Shown piece after piece: positions 14,978-23,160 of a stretch of DNA of 27,245 bases. The stretch spans positions 1-27,245 of the forward strand of contig DGWI01000004.1 of assembly GCA_002396085.1 (NCBI GenBank). The letters are read 5' to 3'. A model generated the notes under the pieces. That model did no database searches. It was not told the origin of the DNA and saw nothing but the letters and a program-made list of their open reading frames with translations. The stretch is from Porphyromonadaceae bacterium UBA4262. Its GTDB lineage: Bacteria; Bacteroidota; Bacteroidia; Bacteroidales; Muribaculaceae. The translations under genes were made by a program, and so were the position numbers. Each line of letters begins with the position of its first letter. Position 1 is the first letter of the stretch.

Positions 14978-16936
14978 CTAAGGCAGGGTCAGGCGGTTGT
15001 CGTTCATGCGACTCATGTACTGCTGGATGATGGCCTGCAGGGTGTGCTGCATCGAGTCGACCTGGACGGTACCCAGCAGATTGTGGCGCAACAGGGGGTC
15101 GGTGCGGTAGTTGTAGACTGCCGTGGTGCGCTCGCCATCGAACTGAATCATCAGGTCGCCACGCAGGTACTGATAGATGCCGTTGTTGTAGTTCATGGCC
15201 CAAGTCTGCTCGGGCGGGGTCGACAACAAATCACTGCCAAAACTCACAAATGGCCGTTTGTAGCCCAAAAGATGCATCAGCGTGGGTGTGATGTCAATCT
15301 GTTGCGCGATGGCGTCACGGCGCAATTCTGGGCGTATTGAGCCATCGGGAGCAAAGAAGATAATGGGTATGCTGTAGCGACCCAGGTCGGTCAGATAAAC
15401 AGGGTGCGAGGCTTGGTTGGTGTGGTCGGCCACAAGGACAAAGATAGTGTTGCGGTACCAGGGCTCGTGACTGGCCCGCTCGAAGAATCGGCGCAGAGCC
15501 ATGTCGGTGTAGCGCACACACTTGTGTATGGGTTGCCCGCCCTCGTCACGCAGGCTGTCGCGATACTGCTCGGGCACGTTGTAGGGATGATGCGACGATG
15601 CGGTGAAGGCCGACACCAGGAAAGGCTCATCCAACTCATCCATCTCGTCGAGCATAAACTGCAAGAAGGGTTCGTCCCAGATGGCCCACTTGCCGTCGAA
15701 GTCGTCCATGCCACCATAGTCATCGCTCTGGCAGTACTCGTCCAGACCATAGTAGTGCTCAAATCCGATGCTGTGAGCAAATGCGCTGAAGCCCATGCTG
15801 ATGTTGTGCCCGCCGTGGAAGAATGCGGTCTCGTAGCCCTCGTCACGCAACATGGCACTGATGCCGCGCACGTCGTTGAGCGAGGCCGGCGTGAGGAAGA
15901 ACGGCTCGACCATCATGGGCAGTCCTGCCAATATCGACGGCATGGCATCCATCGAGATGCGCCCGTTGGCATAACTGTACTGCCACGTGAGGCTCTTCGC
16001 CACCAGCGAGTCAATAAAGGGCATATAGCCACGATAATGCCCACCATCCAAGTCGGGATTAAGCGAACCAATGTACTCCTTGCCCATGCTCTCGACGATG
16101 AGGATGACCACATTCTTGCCGGCGTGTGACAGCGAGTCGGTCACCGGATGCACAATGGGCTGGAAAGTGCGCTCCATCTCGGCGCGCGTCATATAGTCGG
16201 GAGTGACAAATGCCTTCTTGCCAATGGATCGGATGATGCTGAACGGTGTGTTGAGCACGACAGTGCCCTCGACAGGCCGATTGACATACTGGTTGGCATT
16301 GCTGATGGTGATGGGGCGAGTGCCGGCCGTGGCACTGCCACGGATGCCGATGATGGCCAGCGGCGTGAGCAACAGCAGTGCCACCGCTTGCGTGGCATAG
16401 TAGCGCCACAGCGGCGGCCGCACGCCCTTGCGCGGCATGGCGAAGCACCACCACAACATCATCACCAGTACAACGAAGGCCAGCACCAGATACCAGTGAC
16501 GCACAGCCTCGGTGAGGATGATACCAGTGATGTTGCCCTCGGCCCCAAACTCGTTGAAGACGGTGACGGTGGTGCGCCGACCGGTGTACTGAAAGAAAAC
16601 CGAATCAACAAGATTGCTGCCCGCAGCGATGGAATTGGTCACCACATAGAGCCACCGCATCGCGCGATGAAACCCAGGCGTTTCTTTGCCGTGCCACGGC
16701 AGCAGGGTCAACACCAGATAGAGCGCGTTGACATAGAGCAACGCGCTGGTGTCAAACACTAGTGCCCCCCTGAGCATTGAGCCTGCCAACGACCATGACA
16801 TGTAGGGCGCAAACGTCGACCAGTTCTCGACAAAGAAGATGATGCGCGTCAGCATCATCACCACGTAGGCCAAGGCCATGTTGATGACTGCCGCCAGCAA
16901 CGGCGACTTCAGTTTATTCTTCATGCGATTGTGCAT
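14978..16936 (-). CDS. LTA-synthase-like membrane sulfatase-fold enzyme
   Basis: The product is about 652 residues. Five hydrophobic segments lie near 15-35, 55-80, 95-112, 148-168 and 183-200. An extracytoplasmic alkaline-phosphatase/sulfatase domain of the LtaS/MdoB type follows. Visible metal or catalytic elements are VESMGKEYIGS (about 281-291), the nucleophile region NGRISMDAMPSI (about 324-335, with Ser where LtaS has Thr), and VADHTNQ near 512. Gram-negative members transfer phosphoglycerol or phosphoethanolamine-type groups to glycans or lipids; the substrate here is unknown. The ATG at 16936 lies 7 bp after the helicase stop, so the two are translationally close. A second ATG at 16924 (MKNKLK) is also possible. 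It is the last gene of the long minus-strand block. Confidence 0.88.
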   Translation of the reverse strand: MHNRMKNKLKSPLLAAVINMALAYVVMMLTRIIFFVENWSTFAPYMSWSLAGSMLRGALVFDTSALLYVNALYLVLTLLPWHGKETPGFHRAMRWLYVVTNSIAAGSNLVDSVFFQYTGRRTTVTVFNEFGAEGNITGIILTEAVRHWYLVLAFVVLVMMLWWCFAMPRKGVRPPLWRYYATQAVALLLLTPLAIIGIRGSATAGTRPITISNANQYVNRPVEGTVVLNTPFSIIRSIGKKAFVTPDYMTRAEMERTFQPIVHPVTDSLSHAGKNVVILIVESMGKEYIGSLNPDLDGGHYRGYMPFIDSLVAKSLTWQYSYANGRISMDAMPSILAGLPMMVEPFFLTPASLNDVRGISAMLRDEGYETAFFHGGHNISMGFSAFAHSIGFEHYYGLDEYCQSDDYGGMDDFDGKWAIWDEPFLQFMLDEMDELDEPFLVSAFTASSHHPYNVPEQYRDSLRDEGGQPIHKCVRYTDMALRRFFERASHEPWYRNTIFVLVADHTNQASHPVYLTDLGRYSIPIIFFAPDGSIRPELRRDAIAQQIDITPTLMHLLGYKRPFVSFGSDLLSTPPEQTWAMNYNNGIYQYLRGDLMIQFDGERTTAVYNYRTDPLLRHNLLGTVQVDSMQHTLQAIIQQYMSRMNDNRLTLP

Positions 16937-16943
16937 CAATCAA

Positions 16944-18770
16944 CTAAGTATTTTGAATTGAGCAGATGTGCTCGTAGAGTTTGCGATAGAAGGGATGGCG
17001 CGTGAGCGTGGACACATCACCCAGGATGATGAGTTTCATGCGGGCACGGGTGATGGCGACATTCATGCGCCGCAAGTCGCGCAAGAAGCCTATTTGTCCC
17101 TCGTCGTTGGCACGCACCAGACTGATGACGATGATGTCGCGCTCCTGCCCCTGGAATCCATCGACGGTGTTGACCGTGATGAGGCTGCGATAGGGCTTAA
17201 AGTAGGCACTCTGGCGGATGAGCCGACGCAAGTGCTGCACCTGTGCTCGATAGGGCGAGATGATGCCCACATCCAGCCGCTCGTCGAGCACGCGCTGACG
17301 GCCGACCTTGTCAAAGTACTCCTGCAGCGCCTGCATCGTCAGGGCGGCTTCAGCACGGTTGATGCGGCCATAACTTTCGCCCACAAATTCTTCCTTGCCG
17401 TCCAGGTCGGCAGTGTCAAGCCACACCATCGGCGTATCCCAGTCGAGGATGCCACGGTCACGCACCTCGGGAGCACTCTCGACCTTGCCGCCATAGAACC
17501 ACTCGCTCGAAAAACGCACAATCTGCTCGTTCATGCGATATTGAACGCCCAGCAGGGTCACCACCTGCGGGTTGCTCTGTACGATGCGTTCCATCAGTGT
17601 TAGCCCCAATCCGCCCTTGAGTGCCTCATAGCACTTGATGGTGGGCGGCAACTGGCAGTGGTCGCCCGCCAGCACTACCCTACCCGCCTTGCGGATGGCT
17701 ATCCAGCATGCCGCCTCCAGAGCCTGTGCCGCCTCGTCGATAAACAGGGTGGCAAACTTCATGCCCTCAAGCACGCGGCTCGCACTACCCGCCAGCGTGC
17801 ACGAGATGACTCGCGCCTGGGCAAACAGGTCGTTGTGGATGCGTAATTCCAACTCGGTGATGCGGCTCTTCAGCCGGTCGACCTTCTGGTGATAGGCTTC
17901 GGTGCCACGGCGATGCTCACGCACCTCGCGCAGAGCCTTGCGCATGGCCCACAGTTGCGGATAGTCGGGATGCGCCTCGTAGCGGCGCTCATAGGTCTGC
18001 GAGAGCATCTTGTCGTTGACGCGCGTGGGATTGCCCACACGCAACACGTCCACGCCACGGTCCTTGAGCCGCTCGCTGATCCAGTCGACCGCCATGTTGC
18101 TTTGGGCGCACACCAGCACCTGACTCTCGCGCCGCAGTGTCTCGTAGATGGCCTCGACCAGCGTCGTGGTCTTGCCCGTGCCGGGCGGGCCGTGCACCAC
18201 GGCCACATCCTTGGCCCACAGCACCTCGTTGACGGCTCGCTCCTGGGTGGGATTGAGCCACGGGAAACTCATCGGCGCAAAGGTGAACTTTCCGGCCTTG
18301 CCGGGGTTGTAAAACAGGTCGCGCAACTCGGCCAGCCGATTGTTCTTGGCTCGGCTCACGCGATCGATGGCCTCGAGCATCAGCCGGTAGGTGGTCTCGT
18401 CGAACGACAATTGCACACCCACCTGCTCGGCCACTTGCAACTGCTGCACAGCACCGCCATCGGGCACGACAATCACCATACGGTGCTCCTCGGCATAACT
18501 GACAGTGGCTGTGAAATCGTAGTAGGTGATACTGTCAAGCCCACTGGTGCGGAAAAACATCACCTGCTTGCCATACTCAAAGTTGTGCTCAATGTCCTCG
18601 TCCTCGCTGCGGTAGACCTCGACTACCAACTGATTGAGCGAGTTATAGTAACTGCGCCCTAACCTGACGGGCCACCAGCAGTCGCCGCGCTTGACCTTGC
18701 GCCCCACACCGATGACCTCGCCCAGGCGCTTGAACTCGTCGCGCTCGTGCTCAAACTCCAGCTGCAACAA
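16944..18770 (-). CDS. Superfamily I DNA/RNA helicase (UPF1/IGHMBP2-like)
   Basis: The frame gives 608 residues from a TTG at 18770. Motifs are GPPGTGKT (Walker A, 194-201), DEAA (345-348), GDHCQLPPT (369-377), QYRMNEQI (about 408), VDGFQGQE and VAITRAR near the end. These define the Upf1-like group of SF1B helicases, which unwind DNA or RNA 5' to 3'. The N-terminal ~170 residues resemble the OB/stalk region of IGHMBP2-like proteins common in Bacteroidota. No ATG or GTG exists in frame between the upstream stop (18831-18833) and this point, yet the 20 codons before 18770 read like protein (IERVNPILALQRQRALLQLE). The true start is therefore uncertain. The cellular role is probably nucleic-acid maintenance. 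Confidence 0.9.
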   Translation of the reverse strand: MLQLEFEHERDEFKRLGEVIGVGRKVKRGDCWWPVRLGRSYYNSLNQLVVEVYRSEDEDIEHNFEYGKQVMFFRTSGLDSITYYDFTATVSYAEEHRMVIVVPDGGAVQQLQVAEQVGVQLSFDETTYRLMLEAIDRVSRAKNNRLAELRDLFYNPGKAGKFTFAPMSFPWLNPTQERAVNEVLWAKDVAVVHGPPGTGKTTTLVEAIYETLRRESQVLVCAQSNMAVDWISERLKDRGVDVLRVGNPTRVNDKMLSQTYERRYEAHPDYPQLWAMRKALREVREHRRGTEAYHQKVDRLKSRITELELRIHNDLFAQARVISCTLAGSASRVLEGMKFATLFIDEAAQALEAACWIAIRKAGRVVLAGDHCQLPPTIKCYEALKGGLGLTLMERIVQSNPQVVTLLGVQYRMNEQIVRFSSEWFYGGKVESAPEVRDRGILDWDTPMVWLDTADLDGKEEFVGESYGRINRAEAALTMQALQEYFDKVGRQRVLDERLDVGIISPYRAQVQHLRRLIRQSAYFKPYRSLITVNTVDGFQGQERDIIVISLVRANDEGQIGFLRDLRRMNVAITRARMKLIILGDVSTLTRHPFYRKLYEHICSIQNT

Positions 18771-18830
18771 CGCTCGTTGCCGCTGGAGGGCTAGTATGGG
18801 ATTAACTCGCTCGATAGTTTTTAAATCTTT

Positions 18831-18884
18831 CTAGAGGTACTAGAGGGTCTAGAATATCTAGAAAATCTAGAAATCCTAGAGAAT
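18831..18884. repeat. Six-unit 9-bp CTAG minisatellite
   Basis: CTAG occurs at 18831, 18840, 18849, 18858, 18867 and 18876, exactly 9 bp apart. The units are CTAGAGGTA, CTAGAGGGT, CTAGAATAT, CTAGAAAAT, CTAGAAATC and CTAGAGAAT. The array fills the gap between the deoC stop and the helicase start. CTAG is usually rare in bacterial DNA, so a regular array stands out. Confidence 0.9.
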
Positions 18885-19834
18885 TAGAAAGGCTTCTGGT
18901 CGCTGCCGGTCATCGAGGCGAACAGGGCGTTGGCCAGGCTCGATGCGCCGATGCGGAACAAGTCATTGTTCAACCACTCCTCGCCCAGGATTTCCTTGAC
19001 AAGCGTGTAGTACTTGACCGCATCCTCGGTGGTGCGGATGCCGCCCGAAGCCTTGAAGCCCACACGGATGCCAGTCTTCTGATAGAACTCCTTGATGCAC
19101 TGGCACATGACGTAGGCCGCCTCGAGGGTGGCGCCACTGTAGACCTTGCCGGTGCTGGTCTTGATGAAGTCGGCACCGCTGTGCATGGCCAGGATGCTGG
19201 CGCGGCGGATGTTCTCGGCAGTCTTGAGCAAGCCGGTCTCAAGAATAACCTTGAGGTGATGCTCGCCGATGGTCTGCTTCAACTCATAGATCTCGTCGCA
19301 CATTTCCTCCCAGGCCTCATCGCGGAAGTAGCCCACGTTGAGCACCACATCCACCTCGTCGGCACCGTCCTGAATGGCGAGCGCTGTCTCGGCAATCTTG
19401 GTTTCGATGTGAGCCTGCGACGACGGGAAGCAAGCGCTGCACACGGCGATGTTGACATCGCTCACCTCGAGCTGGGCGCGCACCACGGCTGCAAAGTTGC
19501 TGTAGACGCAGATGGCGGCTACATTCTTGAGTTGTGGATAGGCTTCGGCATAGTCATTAACGCGCTGCACAAACTGTGCTACCGAGCGCTCGCTGTCGTC
19601 GGTGGCCAGCGTTGTGAGGTCTACGCAGTTGAGCAAGAACTGATACACTTCGGGGCTGTGGTTCTCCTGCTCGTGAGCGGCCAGAATGCGCTGCACATCG
19701 GCTGCGATGGCGGCATCGTCGGTACTCACCTGGCACTGGTCGATGACAATCTGGTAGCGATTGAGCGACGCGTTGTCGTGGTCGTGATTGTGGTCGCATC
19801 CGCAATCACAGTGGTCATGATGATTGTGTTCCAT
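18884..19834 (-). CDS. deoC: Deoxyribose-phosphate aldolase with His-rich N-terminus
   Basis: The 316-residue product is a class I aldolase that splits 2-deoxyribose-5-phosphate into acetaldehyde and glyceraldehyde-3-phosphate. The Schiff-base lysine is Lys225 in DFIKTSTGK. The second lysine is Lys261 in GFKASGGIRT, and Asp162 in DEVDVVLN matches the proton-relay Asp. The first 20 residues (MEHNHHDHCDCGCDHNHDHD) are a His/Cys/Asp-rich extension outside the TIM barrel, with the look of a metal-binding tail. A further ~70 helical residues precede the barrel, so it is longer than the ~250-residue E. coli enzyme. It lies between a MazG-like gene (24-bp gap) and the helicase and completes deoxynucleoside catabolism with deoD. 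Confidence 0.96.
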   Translation of the reverse strand: MEHNHHDHCDCGCDHNHDHDNASLNRYQIVIDQCQVSTDDAAIAADVQRILAAHEQENHSPEVYQFLLNCVDLTTLATDDSERSVAQFVQRVNDYAEAYPQLKNVAAICVYSNFAAVVRAQLEVSDVNIAVCSACFPSSQAHIETKIAETALAIQDGADEVDVVLNVGYFRDEAWEEMCDEIYELKQTIGEHHLKVILETGLLKTAENIRRASILAMHSGADFIKTSTGKVYSGATLEAAYVMCQCIKEFYQKTGIRVGFKASGGIRTTEDAVKYYTLVKEILGEEWLNNDLFRIGASSLANALFASMTGSDQKPF

Positions 19835-19858
19835 TGTTGTTATTTTTTTGATTATTAG

Positions 19859-20185
19859 TTACTTGAGTTTTGGGTTGTTTTGATGGCGCGTGGCGTCACG
19901 AGTGGTCTTCTTAGCGAAGTTTCGCTCGATGGCAGCAGTCAGGTCGATACCCGTCTGGTTGGCCAAACAGGCCACCACCCAGATGACATCGGCCAGCTCG
20001 TCGCCCAAGTCGCGGTCACGGTCGCTGGGTTTCTCGCTCTGGTCACCATAGCGTCGGGCCATGATGCGTGCCACCTCGCCCACCTCCTCGGTGAGGATGG
20101 CCATATTGGTCAGCGGCGAGAAATATCTCACCCCAACGGTGGTGATCCACTCATCAACACGCTGTTGCAATTGTTCGATAGTCAT
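19859..20185 (-). CDS. MazG-like nucleotide pyrophosphohydrolase
   Basis: This 108-residue all-alpha NTP pyrophosphohydrolase has the metal-binding pattern EEVGE at 33-37 and ELADV at 63-67 (Glu33/34/37, Glu63, Asp66). Such small MazG-like enzymes hydrolyse nucleoside triphosphates, often abnormal ones, to monophosphates. The substrate here is not known. The ATG overlaps the dtd stop by four bases (20182-20185), a sign of translational coupling. The C-terminus is basic (KKTTRDATRHQNNPKLK). It belongs to the quality-control run dtd, mazG-like, deoC. Confidence 0.93.
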   Translation of the reverse strand: MTIEQLQQRVDEWITTVGVRYFSPLTNMAILTEEVGEVARIMARRYGDQSEKPSDRDRDLGDELADVIWVVACLANQTGIDLTAAIERNFAKKTTRDATRHQNNPKLK

Positions 20186-20634
20186 TCTTTCAGTTTTGAG
20201 TCTATAATAATGGTGACAGGCCCGTCGTTGATTAGACCGACCTTCATGTCGGCACCGAAGACCCCCTTCTTGACTTTGCGGCCCACGAGCGACTGCACCT
20301 GCTCACAATAGGCCTCATAGAGCGGCACGGCCAACTCATGACCTGCAGCATGAATATAACTGGGGCGGTTGCCCTTCTTGGTGCTTGCATTGAGTGTGAA
20401 CTGGCTGACAGCCAGCACATCACCACCCGCATCAACAATGCTGCGGTTCATCACACCATTCTCGTCGTCATAGATGCGCAGGGCAGCAGTCTTGGCGGCC
20501 AGCCATTTAACATCATCCATGGTGTCACCCTCGCGCACGCCCACCAGCACCATCATGCCAGGGCCTATCTGACTGTGCAAGTGGCCATCTATTGTTACCG
20601 AGGCTTCGCGCACTCGCTGTATTACGATTCGCAT
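20182..20634 (-). CDS. dtd: D-aminoacyl-tRNA deacylase
   Basis: The 150-residue product has the normal length. It removes D-amino acids, and glycine mischarged on tRNA-Ala, from tRNA. The two signature loops are clear: SQFTL at 77-81 and NDGPVT at 136-141. These form the active site across the dimer (Gly-cisPro of GPVT). The start MRIVIQRVREASVTIDG is canonical. It overlaps the MazG-like gene by 4 bp and lies 30 bp after uvrC, all co-directional. Confidence 0.97.
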   Translation of the reverse strand: MRIVIQRVREASVTIDGHLHSQIGPGMMVLVGVREGDTMDDVKWLAAKTAALRIYDDENGVMNRSIVDAGGDVLAVSQFTLNASTKKGNRPSYIHAAGHELAVPLYEAYCEQVQSLVGRKVKKGVFGADMKVGLINDGPVTIIIDSKLKE

Positions 20635-20664
20635 TTCAACTATTTAAGAATTAAACATTTAGCA

Positions 20665-22491
20665 CTAAGAACTGCTGTGACTGTCATGCAACTGGTCGTA
20701 AAGCGACTGAGCCTTCTTTTGACCGATGACTGCGGCCAGGTCGTCGACACTGGACTCACGGATGCGCTTGAGGCTCTTGAAGTGCTTGAGTAGCAACTCC
20801 TTTGTCTTTGGTCCGATGCCCGAAATTTCGTCTAAGGCACTATGTATCTGCGACTTGCCCCGTTGCTTGCGATGAAACGTGATGGCAAAGCGGTGAGCCT
20901 CGTCGCGCAGACGCTGAATCACACGCAGCGACTCGCTGTTCTTGTCGATGTAGAACGGCAACTGGTCGCCTGGAAAGTAGACCTCATTCAATTGCTTGGC
21001 CATGCCGATGGCGGCTATGGTGCCATGCAGACCCAGTTCCTCGAGCGCCTCGATAGCCGCCGACAGTTGCCCCTTGCCGCCATCCACCACCAGCAACTGG
21101 GGCAATGCCTGCTCCTCCTCGAGCAGACGGCGATAGCGACGACCGATAACCTCGCGCATCGCAGCATAGTCATCACCAGCGGGAGCATCCTTGATGTTGA
21201 AGTGGCGATAGTCCTTCTTGCAGGGCTTGCCCTCACGAAACACGACGCAAGATGCCACAGCATTCGTTCCCGAAATGTGCGAGTTGTCAAAGCACTCGAT
21301 GTGGTGCGGCAATGCCTGCAGATGGAAGTCACGCATCAGCGTAGTCAGCGTGCGCGTGGTGCGCTGCTCGGGATTGAGTTTCTCCATGCGTTTGAGCCGG
21401 TCGGTACGATATTGCTCGGCATTCTTGACACTGATGCCAAGCAACTTTCGCTTATCGCCACGCTGCGGAATCACACACTGGAACTCGGAGAACTCAACAT
21501 CGGGCATCACGTTAACCAACACCTCAGCAACACGGTCGGCACGATAGGTCTCGGCAAAGCGCTTACGCACCTCCTGAATGGCCATTGACATGAGTTCGGA
21601 TGTCTCGGTCTCGTCATCGGCTTGAAGACGATACTCCAGCGTGATGCTCTGCACTATCGACCCGCCACGCATGTGCATGTAATTAACATAAGCGGCATCG
21701 TCGTCCTTGACAATCGAGAACACATCAATATTGTGGATTGATGGGCTGACGATGACCGAGCGCGAACGGTATTTCTCAAGCAAGAGGTACTTGCGCTTGA
21801 CAACCTCGGCCTCCTCAAACTTCAACTCACCAGCCAGCCGCTGCATCTCGTCCAGCAAGTAATCGCTGACCTGCTTGGTATCGCCATTCAATATCTGTCT
21901 AATTGAGGTGATGTACTCGTTGTATCGGTCGACTGACACTAAACCCTGGCAACAGCCCTCGCAGTTGTGGATGTGATACTGCAAACACAGGCGATGCTTC
22001 TTTGCTTCGATTGTTTCACGTGAAACATTGTAATTGCAAGTCCTTAGCGGATAGAGTTTTCGCAAGGTGTCGATCAGTGCATGGGCGACCTCGGTCTTTG
22101 GATAAGGGCCATAGTACTTGGCACCCTTCTTGACAGGATCGCGACTCATGAAAACGCGAGGATAAGCCTCCTTGGTGACGCATATCCAGGGATAGGACTT
22201 ATCGTCCTTGAGCAGCACATTGTAGTGAGGCTGAAACTCCTTGATGAGCGAGTTCTCAAGATCGAGTGCCTCCTCCTCGGTGTTCACAACCGTGTATTGC
22301 ATATCCCAGATGTTGCGCACCAGCATATTGGTGCGATGCACGGTGTGGACACGGTTGAAGTAAGAACTGACCCTGCGCTTCAGATTCTTCGCCTTACCCA
22401 CATAGATGATCACGCCATCCTTGTTGAGATAGCGGTACACCCCTGGGGAGTCAGGCAGCAGACTCACCTTGAGGCGTAATTCGTCACGCAT
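20665..22491 (-). CDS. uvrC: UvrABC excinuclease subunit C
   Basis: The product is 608 residues from the ATG at 22491. Four codons upstream a GTG at 22503 is also open, but the ATG gives MRDELRLKVSLLPDSPGVYR, the expected start. UvrC makes both incisions in nucleotide excision repair. Domains in order are an N-terminal GIY-YIG-type nuclease (GVYRYL, then IIYVGKAKNLKRRV), a Cys-rich segment (CLQYHIHNCEGCC), a UVR motif near 200-235 for UvrB contact, a C-terminal RNase H-like endonuclease (ECFDNSHISG, VVDGGKGQLSAA), and a helix-hairpin-helix at the end (EISGIGPKTKELLLKHF). A perfect parS site is written into codons for NVSRET at 22027-22012. It lies in the apt-uvrC-dtd group. Confidence 0.97.
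   Translation of the reverse strand: MRDELRLKVSLLPDSPGVYRYLNKDGVIIYVGKAKNLKRRVSSYFNRVHTVHRTNMLVRNIWDMQYTVVNTEEEALDLENSLIKEFQPHYNVLLKDDKSYPWICVTKEAYPRVFMSRDPVKKGAKYYGPYPKTEVAHALIDTLRKLYPLRTCNYNVSRETIEAKKHRLCLQYHIHNCEGCCQGLVSVDRYNEYITSIRQILNGDTKQVSDYLLDEMQRLAGELKFEEAEVVKRKYLLLEKYRSRSVIVSPSIHNIDVFSIVKDDDAAYVNYMHMRGGSIVQSITLEYRLQADDETETSELMSMAIQEVRKRFAETYRADRVAEVLVNVMPDVEFSEFQCVIPQRGDKRKLLGISVKNAEQYRTDRLKRMEKLNPEQRTTRTLTTLMRDFHLQALPHHIECFDNSHISGTNAVASCVVFREGKPCKKDYRHFNIKDAPAGDDYAAMREVIGRRYRRLLEEEQALPQLLVVDGGKGQLSAAIEALEELGLHGTIAAIGMAKQLNEVYFPGDQLPFYIDKNSESLRVIQRLRDEAHRFAITFHRKQRGKSQIHSALDEISGIGPKTKELLLKHFKSLKRIRESSVDDLAAVIGQKKAQSLYDQLHDSHSSS
22012..22027. promoter_or_regulatory. parS: parS site 1 (inside uvrC)
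   Basis: TGTTTCACGTGAAACA is a perfect 16-bp palindrome identical to the classical ParB-binding parS sequence. On the coding strand it encodes V-S-R-E-T within uvrC. ParB loads here to form the partition complex of the chromosome. Together with the site at 23137-23152, it marks an origin-proximal region. Function is inferred from sequence identity. Confidence 0.88.
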
Positions 22492-22552
22492 GGGTTGCAG
22501 CACCTTCTATTTAATTAAAATTGAGAATTGAAAACCCAGAGTTTCTCGAAAT

Positions 22553-23086
22553 CTAGAAATCAAACAAGGTGGTCACCTCAACATCCTGCGGCAGGACATC
22601 ACGCCCATTGAGGAACGACAGTCCACAGACAAAGTTAATGAATATCTTGCGAGGATTCATCGACTTCACCAGTTCGTATGCCGCCAACATCGTGCCACCC
22701 GTAGCGAGCAGGTCGTCATGGATGACCACCACGTCATCGCTAGTGATGGCATCCTTGTGAATCTCTATCGTATCGGTGCCATACTCCTTGGCGTAACTCT
22801 TCTTGATGGTCTCGGCAGGCAACTTGCCGGGTTTGCGCACGGGCACGAATCCTGCACCCAGACGAGCAGCGAGCATACTGCCGCCAATGAAACCACGGCT
22901 CTCGATACCCACGACTTTAGTGACGCCTTTACCTTCATAGAGTTCCACCAAGCCCTGTTCAAGCAAGCCCAAGCACTCGGCATCCTTGAACAATGTCGTC
23001 AGATCCTTAAACTGCACTCCGGCCACAGGGAAATCAGGTATGTTGCGTACTACACCTTTGAGTTTTGAAATTTGTTCTTCTGTCAT
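22553..23086 (-). CDS. apt: Adenine phosphoribosyltransferase
   Basis: The 177-residue product is the usual length. It salvages adenine to AMP using PRPP. The PRPP loop is VVVIHDDLLATGGT at about 119-132. The family block GIESRGFIGG is at 60-69, and RKPGKLP at 84-90. The start MTEEQISKLKGVVRNIPDFP is typical. It lies 61 bp before uvrC and 74 bp after mnmG, with parS site 2 in that upstream gap. No good promoter is visible in the gap, so it is probably transcribed from upstream genes. Identification is firm. Confidence 0.97.
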   Translation of the reverse strand: MTEEQISKLKGVVRNIPDFPVAGVQFKDLTTLFKDAECLGLLEQGLVELYEGKGVTKVVGIESRGFIGGSMLAARLGAGFVPVRKPGKLPAETIKKSYAKEYGTDTIEIHKDAITSDDVVVIHDDLLATGGTMLAAYELVKSMNPRKIFINFVCGLSFLNGRDVLPQDVEVTTLFDF

Positions 23087-23133
23087 ATTTTTATTATTTG
23101 AGAATTGACAATTGAAATTATAGAGACTACACC

Positions 23134-23155
23134 GATTGTTTCACGTGAAACAATC
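23134..23155. promoter_or_regulatory. parS: parS site 2 (mnmG-apt gap)
   Basis: The same TGTTTCACGTGAAACA core (23137-23152) is extended here to a perfect 22-bp palindrome by GAT and ATC on each side. It is in the intergenic gap 5 bp after the mnmG stop. It is the second ParB site in the window, 1125 bp from the first. Confidence 0.92.
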
Positions 23156-23160
23156 GCAGA

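Noticed and set aside
15404..16762. Long plus-strand frames opposite the LTA-synthase-like gene
   Set aside because: They are shadows of the minus-strand gene, His/Val/Ala-rich, with no promoter or family motifs.
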